From assembly GCA_005239585.1 (NCBI GenBank), contig SBBU01000074.1:1-5852 (forward strand): a DNA stretch of 5,852 nt. Direction: 5' to 3'. The stretch comes from Planctomycetaceae bacterium. Lineage in GTDB: Bacteria; Planctomycetota; MHYJ01; SBBU01. The translations under genes and the position numbers were made by a program. Below, piece after piece: positions 1-5,708 of this stretch; within the stretch, counting starts at the first letter, position 1, and each line of letters starts with the position of its first letter. Below the pieces are notes generated by a model. That model made no database searches and was not told the DNA's origin. It worked only from the letters and a program-made list of their open reading frames with translations.

Positions 1-5
1 CCCAT
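1..5 (-). CDS. rplT: Start codon of the next gene, probably ribosomal protein L20 (edge-truncated)
   Basis: An ATG on the minus strand (5 to 3) is followed by only two more bases before the window ends, so the protein itself cannot be read. The call rests on two things: a strong purine-rich Shine-Dalgarno at 9-18 with ideal spacing, and gene order, because rplT nearly always follows infC and rpmI in bacteria. The gap after the rpmI stop is 85 nt. The second codon begins GG (glycine), which is not the commonest second residue of L20, so the identity is inference from context only. Confidence 0.4.
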
Positions 6-8
6 ATT

Positions 9-18
9 CCCTCCCTCC
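9..18 (-). promoter_or_regulatory. Ribosome binding site for the gene starting at position 5
   Basis: The minus strand reads GGAGGGAGGG. Its upstream GGAGG core (18-14) is 8 nt from the ATG, which is optimal spacing for a Shine-Dalgarno. The strength of this site makes it likely that a real, highly expressed gene begins at the window edge. Nothing else is visible in the 85-nt rpmI-to-ATG gap (6-90) beyond a repeated CTGTAG hexamer. Confidence 0.7.
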
Positions 19-90
19 GTACTTTCTAGTATTAGTTTATCTTTTTTGATTACGACAGGAAATGTTCTACAGACTCATGCTGATGTTTTT

Positions 91-276
91 CTACAGCAGG
101 TGTTTCAATCTGTCGGCAAGGGGTTTGCTTTTCAAGACGTCAAGTTTTCTGAGTTGTCTTTTCCGCTTGCGGGTCCTGCCCTGCAGGAGGTGTCCCTTGC
201 CCCCCCTGTGGAAGAGCACCTTGCCCTGGCGGGTTAGGCGGAACCTCTTTTGGACTGACTTGTTTGACTTTAGCAC
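91..276 (-). CDS. rpmI: 50S ribosomal protein L35, overlapping the 3' end of infC out of frame
   Basis: This encodes L35, a small basic protein of the large ribosomal subunit. From the GTG at 276 it gives 61 residues, close to the usual 60-66. Family hallmarks are readable: an N-terminal LKSNKSVQKRF block matching the usual (P)KxKTxxxxxKRF, then TRQGKV, then GKGHLL, then the very basic TRKRKRQLRKL segment, ending in RLKHLL. The GTG start is chosen over an ATG 27 nt upstream because it aligns with the family N-terminus and lies 5 nt from a near-perfect Shine-Dalgarno (282-291). The first 137 nt lie inside infC, in a different frame. The first residues MLKS replace the usual MPK, a small deviation. 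Spacing of conserved blocks is normal across a run of seven G (plus-strand C at 200-206), so the frame appears intact. The gene is probably translated from the thrS-infC transcript. Confidence 0.93.
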   Translation of the reverse strand: MLKSNKSVQKRFRLTRQGKVLFHRGGKGHLLQGRTRKRKRQLRKLDVLKSKPLADRLKHLL

Positions 277-808
277 TTTTGCCTCCTTCCCTTTTGGGTA
301 CAATTATCAATGAAAGTGTCCTACCTTCTATTTTTATTTCGCGTTCTACCTTGGCTACATCATTGAGGTCATTTAGCATATAACTTACAAGTTCCCTTCC
401 TCTTTCCTGATGTTCCATCTCGCGGCCTCGAAATCTGATCTCGATTGTTACCTTGTCTCCATGCTGTAGAAATTCTCTGATGTGACTTGTCTTTATCCCA
501 ACATCGTGCTTATCGATGTTGGGTCTCATTGTCATGATCTTTTCTTTTACCTGATGCTGGTGCTTCCTTGATTCTTTGGCCTGCTTCTTGAGTTCATATT
601 TGAATTTTCCAAAATCGAGTATCTTACAGATGGGAGGGTTTGTAGTTGCGTTAATCTCAACAAGATCTAGTCCCTGCTCCCTTGCTGTTTGTCTTGCCTT
701 CTCTATTGGGACTATGCCAACCTGCTTGCCGTTTTGGTCAATTAGCCTTACCTGGCGGGCCCAAATCCTATCGTTGATCCTGTAACGATCCCTTGTTCGA
801 TCTCTCAC
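140..808 (-). CDS. infC: Translation initiation factor IF-3 with C-terminal extension
   Basis: IF-3 binds the 30S subunit, prevents 70S reassociation and proofreads the start codon and initiator tRNA. The N-terminal domain is clear (RINDRIWARQVRLID about 10-24, GIVPIEKA, LDLVEINATTNPPICKILDFGKFKYE to about 72), followed by a Lys/Arg/His-rich linker and the C-terminal domain (MRPNIDKHD at 94-102, REFLQHGDKV, FRGREMEHQERG about 126-137, ending in IIVPK near 172). Typical IF-3 stops there, at about 170-180 residues; this one has 222. The extra ~50 residues are rich in Pro, Gly and Gln, and from codon 178 onward are also read as rpmI in another frame. The start is a GTG; an in-frame TGA lies at 829-827, so it cannot extend much. 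No well-placed Shine-Dalgarno precedes the GTG: AGGAG at 840-844 is 31 nt away. IF-3 genes often use atypical starts, and an ATC at codon 11 (Ile in RIND) is an alternative. It lies 369 nt after thrS. Confidence 0.97.
   Translation of the reverse strand: MRDRTRDRYRINDRIWARQVRLIDQNGKQVGIVPIEKARQTAREQGLDLVEINATTNPPICKILDFGKFKYELKKQAKESRKHQHQVKEKIMTMRPNIDKHDVGIKTSHIREFLQHGDKVTIEIRFRGREMEHQERGRELVSYMLNDLNDVAKVEREIKIEGRTLSLIIVPKREGGKSAKVKQVSPKEVPPNPPGQGALPQGGQGTPPAGQDPQAEKTTQKT
282..291 (-). promoter_or_regulatory. Internal ribosome binding site for rpmI inside infC
   Basis: The minus strand reads GGGAAGGAGG, followed by CAAAA and then the GTG of rpmI. This is a 7-nt match (AAGGAGG) to the anti-Shine-Dalgarno with 5-nt spacing. 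It sits within infC codons for residues 173-176 (REGG), just after the last conserved IF-3 strand. It decides the rpmI start: an ATG at 303 lies upstream of this site and would add nine residues absent from L35 proteins. Confidence 0.87.
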
Positions 809-907
809 CCCGCACTTTGGACTAGTTCAAAACCAGCCACTCCTATCGAAATTTGTTTTTCAATAATATATCCTGTATTACTGTTTTCACAAGGCCAAAG
901 TGCGGGG
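808..907. repeat. 13-bp perfect inverted repeat with one arm ending on the infC start codon
   Basis: CCCCGCACTTTGG at 808-820 is the exact reverse complement of CCAAAGTGCGGGG at 895-907, with 74 nt between the arms. In an mRNA reading through from thrS the arms could pair, with the downstream arm ending on the first G of the infC GTG. A smaller hairpin (CTGGTT / AACTAG, one G-U pair, loop TTG) lies at 822-836 between the distant AGGAG and the start. A possible promoter (865-892) lies between the arms, so transcripts starting there would lack the upstream arm. Pairing and any effect on translation are inferred. Confidence 0.8.
865..892 (-). promoter_or_regulatory. Possible sigma70-type promoter for infC-rpmI
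   Basis: On the minus strand TTGTGA (887-892; 4 of 6 to TTGACA) is followed after 16 nt by TATATT (865-870; 5 of 6 to TATAAT), in a very AT-rich stretch. A transcript from it would start near 858, about 50 nt before the infC GTG. An internal promoter ahead of infC is common in this gene cluster. The match is moderate and AT-rich DNA produces such matches by chance. Confidence 0.35.
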
Positions 908-928
908 CTCATCCTGTTTTTTGGACTT

Positions 929-1115
929 GTGCCGTATTTTGTAAATTCCTGGGGAAAATCCCTCGGCATAATGAGATTATATTGCCAGTTGGGGCTATTC
1001 GTGCTGCTTCACACAATGACACATTTTCCCAGGAATGCTCCGTAGAAGACACTACGGAGCGTTCATTGGGAAAATTATCGGGTAATTTTCCCAATGAACT
1101 TACAAAATACGGCAC
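929..1115. repeat. 187-bp palindromic element in the thrS-infC spacer (MITE-like or structured RNA)
   Basis: The ends are 31-nt imperfect inverted repeats (929-959 and 1085-1115, 28 of 31 matching), both outermost starting GTGCCGTATTTTGTAA when read inward. Inside are two strong hairpins: GCTCCGTAG (1037-1045) pairing with CTACGGAGC (1052-1060) around a 6-nt loop, and a perfect 17-bp stem (1061-1077 with 1083-1099) around loop TCGGG. A third inverted copy of the inner motif, ATTTTCCCAGGAAT at 1023-1036, matches 945-959 with one bulged G. The right terminal arm is shared by the 17-bp hairpin and the long-range pairing, so the two folds are mutually exclusive. No T-tract follows either stem, so it is not a standard intrinsic terminator. 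No transposase and no clear target-site duplication is seen. Whether it is a non-autonomous mobile element or a regulatory RNA cannot be settled from one copy. The rest of the spacer (1116-1177) shows nothing. Confidence 0.85.
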
Positions 1116-1177
1116 TAGGTTTAGCATCAACATACTCTCATAAGCTCATCAGTCATATATTTTATCACCTGTTTTTA

Positions 1178-3085
1178 TCAGGCCAAAGGGGAGGATTCAC
1201 CCAACAACTTGGTAAATTTGTCTAGAGTGAATTGTCCAAGGTCCTGTTTTTTGTCCCTTACTGCTATGGTTCCTTGCTCTTTCTCTTTCTGACCTACTAT
1301 AACAATAAAGGGCACCTTTTCAGCTATCTTCATCCTTATCTTATTTGATACCCTTTCGTTATGAGTGTCAAGGTCTGCGCGTATCCGCAACCCGACTAGT
1401 TTGTTGTAAATCTCGCCTGCATAATCTGCATCTTTCTCAGTTACAGAGAGCACAGAGACCTGTACTGGAGCGAGCCACAGGGGAAGCTCACCTGCATAGT
1501 GCTCAATGAGAATTCCAATGAATCTTTCAAGCGAGCCATAAAGTGCCCTGTGAATGATATATGGGGTCTCCTTGCGGCCTTCCTTTGACATATATTCTAC
1601 TTTAAATCTGACAGGTAGATTGAAATCCATCTGAATAGTAGAGCACTGCCATTCTCGTCCTAGGCAATCGCGGATATAAATACTTATCTTTGGCCCATAG
1701 AATGCGCCGCCGCCCTCTTCAATCTGATATTTGCATCCTTTTTTGTCAAGGACATGCCTCAGTCTATTTGTGGCATAATCCCAGTCTTCATTGCTTCCTA
1801 TGGCTTTTTCAGGCCTTGTCGAGAGGACGATCACAGTATCTTCAAAGCCAAAGACCTTGAGAAACTCTATCGCCAGATCGAAAACTCTAATAAGCTCCTC
1901 TTCAAGCTGATCTTTTGCAACAAATATATGGGCATCATCAATGGTAAATCCCCGCACCCTTAAAAGCCCGTGAAGCACCCCTTGCTTTTCGAATCTGTAA
2001 ACAGCGCCCATTTCAGCTAGTCGAAGGGGCAGGTCTCTGTAAGAGTGTAAGATCGAATTATATATCATGATATGCCCGGGGCAATTCATCGGTTTTAAGC
2101 GATAGGGGTTTCCGTCGATATCTATCCTTGAATACATTAGGTCCTGATAATTTTCCAAGTGTCCGCTTATCTCATAAAGCTTTTCACTTGCAATGTGCGG
2201 TGTGGAAACAAGTTTATATCCATTTTTGAGGTGAACATCATACCAATATCGCTCGATTAAATGTTTTATAATTGCCCCTTTGGGATGATAGAGTACAAGC
2301 CCTCCACCAATCTCCTCGTGTACCGAGAAAATTGAGAGCTCTTTTCCTAATCTCCGGTGATCTCGTTTTTTTGCCTCTTCTATCCTTTTTAGATGTTCGT
2401 CCAGCCTTTCTTTCGTGTCAAATGCAGTCCCATAGATCCTAAGCAGCATCTTGTTCTTTTCGTCGCCTCTCCAGTATGCGCCGGTCGATTTCATCAGCTT
2501 GAATGATTTGACCCAGCTTGTTGATGGGATGTGTGGACCGGTGCAGAGGTCAGTAAAGTCGCCATCTCTGTAAAAACTTACCTCTGGGTCCTGCAACTCT
2601 TCAAGGATTTCAACCTTGTAGGATTCACCCCTTTCTTTCATGAATTTTATTGCCTCGGAGCGCGGCATGTAGAATCTTTCAAATTTATAGTCTTCCTTTA
2701 TGATCTTTGCCATCTCTCCTTCAATCTTTTCAAGTTCGCTATCTGATATTGAATTTGGGCATTCAACGTCATAATAAAAACCATCCTGAATTGTTGGTCC
2801 GATCGCAAGTTTGGTGCCCGGGAAGAGGCGCTTTAATGCCCCTGCCATTATATGGGCAGATGAATGCCTCATGGTATCGACGCCCTCGGGGCTATCGATA
2901 GTGACAACGTCAAATTCCACCTGACCATTTGGAAGGGGTCTTGCCCTGTCCCAGACCTCGTTGTTTACCTTGCATGCTATTGCAGTTGCAAGGAGCTGAG
3001 GCGCCAATGACTTTATTATTTCTTCTCCCGTCACCTTGTCAGGGAATTCCTTCACATTTCCCTTGTATGCAATCTTCACTGGCAT
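1178..3085 (-). CDS. thrS: Threonine--tRNA ligase (class II)
   Basis: This cytoplasmic class II synthetase attaches threonine to tRNA-Thr and edits mischarged Ser-tRNA-Thr. Using the ATG at 3085 it is 635 residues, the normal full length. Domain order is complete: N-terminal TGS domain (1 to about 62), editing domain with HSSAH (H74, H78) and CTGPH (C181, H185), then the catalytic core with MNCPGH (zinc ligand C335), motif 2 around YRFE (R364), RVRGFTIDDAH (zinc ligand H386) and motif 3 HRALYGSLERF (zinc ligand H512), and the anticodon-binding domain from about 536 (WLAPVQV) to the end. The start is set by the TGS N-terminus (MPVKIAYKG). The frame stays open for 48 more codons upstream, but through a GC-rich hairpin cluster that encodes nothing family-like. 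No clear Shine-Dalgarno precedes the ATG, which is unusual. No T-box motif was seen in the leader. Confidence 0.98.
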   Translation of the reverse strand: MPVKIAYKGNVKEFPDKVTGEEIIKSLAPQLLATAIACKVNNEVWDRARPLPNGQVEFDVVTIDSPEGVDTMRHSSAHIMAGALKRLFPGTKLAIGPTIQDGFYYDVECPNSISDSELEKIEGEMAKIIKEDYKFERFYMPRSEAIKFMKERGESYKVEILEELQDPEVSFYRDGDFTDLCTGPHIPSTSWVKSFKLMKSTGAYWRGDEKNKMLLRIYGTAFDTKERLDEHLKRIEEAKKRDHRRLGKELSIFSVHEEIGGGLVLYHPKGAIIKHLIERYWYDVHLKNGYKLVSTPHIASEKLYEISGHLENYQDLMYSRIDIDGNPYRLKPMNCPGHIMIYNSILHSYRDLPLRLAEMGAVYRFEKQGVLHGLLRVRGFTIDDAHIFVAKDQLEEELIRVFDLAIEFLKVFGFEDTVIVLSTRPEKAIGSNEDWDYATNRLRHVLDKKGCKYQIEEGGGAFYGPKISIYIRDCLGREWQCSTIQMDFNLPVRFKVEYMSKEGRKETPYIIHRALYGSLERFIGILIEHYAGELPLWLAPVQVSVLSVTEKDADYAGEIYNKLVGLRIRADLDTHNERVSNKIRMKIAEKVPFIVIVGQKEKEQGTIAVRDKKQDLGQFTLDKFTKLLGESSPLA

Positions 3086-3114
3086 GGACGATAGTGTACA
3101 AAAATGGGCTGTGA

Positions 3115-3143
3115 ATTCAAAGTGGAGCCCCACGGCTTGACAA
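3115..3143 (-). promoter_or_regulatory. Possible sigma70-type promoter for thrS
   Basis: On the minus strand TTGTCA (3138-3143; 5 of 6 to TTGACA) is separated by exactly 17 nt from TTGAAT (3115-3120; 4 of 6 to TATAAT). Transcription would start near 3108, leaving a leader of about 23 nt before the ATG at 3085. The spacing is ideal, but the -10 is weak and the -35 lies inside a small hairpin, so this is tentative. Confidence 0.35.
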
Positions 3144-3261
3144 CCGTGCCTGCCCGCTCGCTTTGCGAGCGAGATTTGCCCCGCCGAGGCGACATCCGCC
3201 GAAGCAGGAAACGATTCGCATTCCTCCACGCCTCCACAGGCGTGGCTTCCTGCAGAGGCGG
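3131..3261. repeat. GC-rich cluster of short hairpins upstream of thrS (REP-like)
   Basis: This segment is clearly richer in GC than the genes on either side. It contains, on the plus strand: CACGG/CCGTG (3131-3135, 3144-3148); CGCTCGC/GCGAGCG with loop TTT (3155-3161, 3165-3171); the near-repeated words CCGCCGAGGCG and CCGCCGAAGCAGG (3181-3208); and a larger inverted repeat (3196-3210 with 3247-3261, 12 of 15 matching) that encloses a 7-bp hairpin CCACGCC/GGCGTGG (3226-3232, 3239-3245). The composition resembles dispersed extragenic palindromes rather than coding sequence. It could end heparinase-gene transcription by structure, but no T-run follows. Together with 3086-3130 and 3262-3285 it fills the 200-nt spacer. 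Confidence 0.7.
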
Positions 3262-3285
3262 GTGAACAATCTTCAAGGCCTCAAT

Positions 3286-5703
3286 CTATTTGACTTGATA
3301 CTTATGAAGCTCAGAAGCAGCTATTCTTTGGTTCCCCGGGTTGATTTGCCACACGCCATTTAATGTGCCCTCAATAGTTATACGAGTCTTCTGAGCCAAG
3401 TCATATACTACATCCCAACCATCAGGAACCCTTACTAACTCCAACTTTCCAGGTGGCTCACAGAGAATTCGCACATCTTTATACTTTAGCTCTTTCCCAG
3501 CCAGACCGACTTTCTTTATGCTGCCATCTTTTTCTCTCAGCAACCAAGCCCAATCACCATTAAGATGCCCAGAATTTCCCCAGAGGATAATATTATTTGA
3601 AAATGTGATTCCTCCCTCCACCACTTGGGCGTTTTCTCCAGCAAACGGTTGACTGTCTGATTTATCTGAGATTTCTGCAAGGTGTACGAATCGTGCCCAT
3701 TTTGTCGACTCTGTCTCTTCCTCTACATGAAAACCTCTTTGAGTAATTTGATCGTCTCCTATAAATGTCTTGGCGATTTTTGAAAGAGGCGAAACCCACT
3801 TGCTGTCTACTGATATTTTCATGAAGGAACGAACATGGATTTTAGCATCACCATTTTCTAATGACCATCCTCCTGTAACAAGTTTCGGTGGGCAATCTAC
3901 ATGCCAAAGCCATGTCCAAACTCGTGGTGTACTCGCTTCCATTTCATCAACTAATACAAAATAACGACCATCCAAGAGGATCAAATGTCTCTTCATACGA
4001 GTCACCTTTAGCGAATCTGCATACGCACAGCTTACGTCTGCTGTTGCAGCTACTATGCTTGAACTGGTCCAAATATGTTCTAATCTAAGAGGATTGTGCT
4101 TATCGGCATAGTGTGTCATGTTATCTGCTCTTGAGCGTTCACTGAATTGGCCGTTTCCATCCACAAGAATTGTGTTATGATCCTTTGATTTTTTTGCACA
4201 AAATCTGGATTTCCCTGCCTTTTCTCGTTCGGGGTCTGCGAGATATCCGGTATCATTTGCCAGAAATGAACCTCTAGAATACAAGATGAAAGAACCTGAA
4301 TCCGGGTGCACATGAGAGATATCCATCTTCCATTCTGGATATTTTCCGAGTTTTTCGAGTGCTGAATGGCCTTCAGCAGGACCACACTTGAATGATATTG
4401 CAGTCGCTTTTGGATCAACCCACGAAGATCGCCAGTAAAGTACTTCATGGTCATTAAAATAGTGCCATGGCTTTGCCTCTGTAATTTTGGTAAAGGTATC
4501 GTACAACCACGGTGCATCTTTATGAATCGGAGATGCTGAGAGCTTGCGAACCTGAGGTATATCCCAGAGTAAATTGAAGACCGGAACCCCCAAACTTCCA
4601 AAATGTTTTTTTTCCTTTTCAAGCAACCTTGAGGCGATCCATTGAGTAAAGGGACTGTCGTTATATCTCAAGAGCCCAAGCAGCGGATATGGAAGCGGGT
4701 GAGCCGCAGATTCTTTATGCCACTTGGTATCCCAACCTCCGGTATCTGCCCAGTCAAAACATTGATCGAATCCAGGCAGCCATGAATGTGCGATATAAAT
4801 TGCGCTGTTTTTGAGCTGAGGGCGATCAAACCAGTCCTCACCTGTCATGCGCTTAAGAGTTTCTGCATAAATGATATGCCACCTGAAGGCAAAACCCCAA
4901 TAACCGGCGCCTTCGAAATATAATCCATCCTGTGACAAGATCTCTAGTGCTCGGTTCATGAAATTTCTTGAAAAGATTCTCCATTTTGCGGCTTGAGCTT
5001 CGTTACGCAGCGCTAAAGCTGCTACACCCAATCCGGCCACAGGTATATACCAATGATTTTGATCATAAGAATAGCATCCTCCACGTGGATCAGATGCCAA
5101 ATCACTAAATGCTTTAGAGGCATGTTTGATCAAAATTTGTTCAAGTAAATTCTTTTTCTTGTCAGAAAGATGACCTATAGACAAATCATACGCTATGGCA
5201 ATTCCTAATAAAAAATGTCCTACGTCAAGATCATCCCACTTGGTCATTTTTGATATTGTACCGGGTTGCACTTGATCAAGAACTGGTATCCAGGCCCGAA
5301 ATTTATCTAAATACTTGCTCTTTCCTGTTAAACGCCATGCTAATGCCAGATGCGCCACCTTGAGTGCTTCATATCCAGAAACTCCTTGCGCGTGTGGAAT
5401 CGGTTTATCTAAATCTATAGACAGATATTTCTTTGCCCATTCAGGCTCTGCTTCTAACCGTGATGAAATCGCTTTTAAATCCTCTTCGCTAGAGAAGAGG
5501 TACGGATACTTTTTTTTGGCATTGGACAGTACATCTACCTTGCCAACAAATAGATCCTTCCACGAATCATGGGCTTTAGTTCCGTGCTTAAAAGGACTAG
5601 GTGGCAGCTCATCTTGCTTATCTGGTATGACTTGTTTATCACGAGAGTGCTCACCAGAATACAATATAAAGATACAACAAGGCAAGAAAGCTCTAAACTT
5701 CAC
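3286..5703 (-). CDS. Heparinase II/III-family protein, probable secreted polysaccharide lyase
   Basis: Heparinase II/III-family enzymes cleave uronic-acid-containing polysaccharides (heparin-type chains, alginate, exopolysaccharide) by beta-elimination. This 805-residue protein has the two-part family layout. The alpha-helical N-terminal region (about 65-400) starts with YPYLFSSEEDLKAI and carries QNHWYIP (N216, H217) and YFEGAGYWGF (262-271), whose Tyr268 is the likely catalytic tyrosine. The beta-sheet C-terminal region (about 415-800) carries HVHPDSGSFILY (464-475) and KDHNTILVDGNGQ (507-519), both family signatures. Residues 1-20 (MKFR, then a hydrophobic stretch with Leu, Cys, Ile and Phe) look like a short signal peptide, so export to the periplasm or outside is likely. 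The GTG start lies 13 nt after GGAGG (5717-5721). It is only 5 nt downstream of an upstream reading frame and probably cotranscribed with it. The substrate cannot be assigned; heparin itself is unlikely for a free-living bacterium. It is probably unrelated in function to thrS. Confidence 0.9.
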   Translation of the reverse strand: MKFRAFLPCCIFILYSGEHSRDKQVIPDKQDELPPSPFKHGTKAHDSWKDLFVGKVDVLSNAKKKYPYLFSSEEDLKAISSRLEAEPEWAKKYLSIDLDKPIPHAQGVSGYEALKVAHLALAWRLTGKSKYLDKFRAWIPVLDQVQPGTISKMTKWDDLDVGHFLLGIAIAYDLSIGHLSDKKKNLLEQILIKHASKAFSDLASDPRGGCYSYDQNHWYIPVAGLGVAALALRNEAQAAKWRIFSRNFMNRALEILSQDGLYFEGAGYWGFAFRWHIIYAETLKRMTGEDWFDRPQLKNSAIYIAHSWLPGFDQCFDWADTGGWDTKWHKESAAHPLPYPLLGLLRYNDSPFTQWIASRLLEKEKKHFGSLGVPVFNLLWDIPQVRKLSASPIHKDAPWLYDTFTKITEAKPWHYFNDHEVLYWRSSWVDPKATAISFKCGPAEGHSALEKLGKYPEWKMDISHVHPDSGSFILYSRGSFLANDTGYLADPEREKAGKSRFCAKKSKDHNTILVDGNGQFSERSRADNMTHYADKHNPLRLEHIWTSSSIVAATADVSCAYADSLKVTRMKRHLILLDGRYFVLVDEMEASTPRVWTWLWHVDCPPKLVTGGWSLENGDAKIHVRSFMKISVDSKWVSPLSKIAKTFIGDDQITQRGFHVEEETESTKWARFVHLAEISDKSDSQPFAGENAQVVEGGITFSNNIILWGNSGHLNGDWAWLLREKDGSIKKVGLAGKELKYKDVRILCEPPGKLELVRVPDGWDVVYDLAQKTRITIEGTLNGVWQINPGNQRIAASELHKYQVK

Positions 5704-5708
5704 GAATG

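Noticed and set aside
200..206. Run of seven C (G in the coding strand) as a frameshift error or slippage site in rpmI
   Set aside because: L35 motif spacing is normal on both sides of the run in one frame, so there is no sign of an indel there.
1061..1099. Perfect 17-bp hairpin as an intrinsic terminator after thrS
   Set aside because: The stem is AT-rich in its upper part and no T-tract follows on either strand; it fits better as part of the larger inverted-repeat element.
909..1133. Minus-strand open frame of 74 codons in the thrS-infC spacer (and a 96-codon plus-strand frame over it)
   Set aside because: Both lie across the palindromic element, lack a convincing ribosome binding site and have no recognisable protein features; stems read on both strands give open frames by chance.
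3086..3229. 48-codon N-terminal extension of thrS
   Set aside because: It would translate the GC-rich hairpin cluster and aligns with nothing at the N-terminus of ThrRS, which normally begins at the TGS domain.
3086..3285. T-box riboswitch upstream of thrS
   Set aside because: No TGGNACCGCG-type antiterminator sequence and no terminator with a T-run are present.
4116..4622. 168-codon minus-strand open frame inside the heparinase-family gene
   Set aside because: It is a shifted-frame shadow of the large gene, whose own frame carries all the family motifs.
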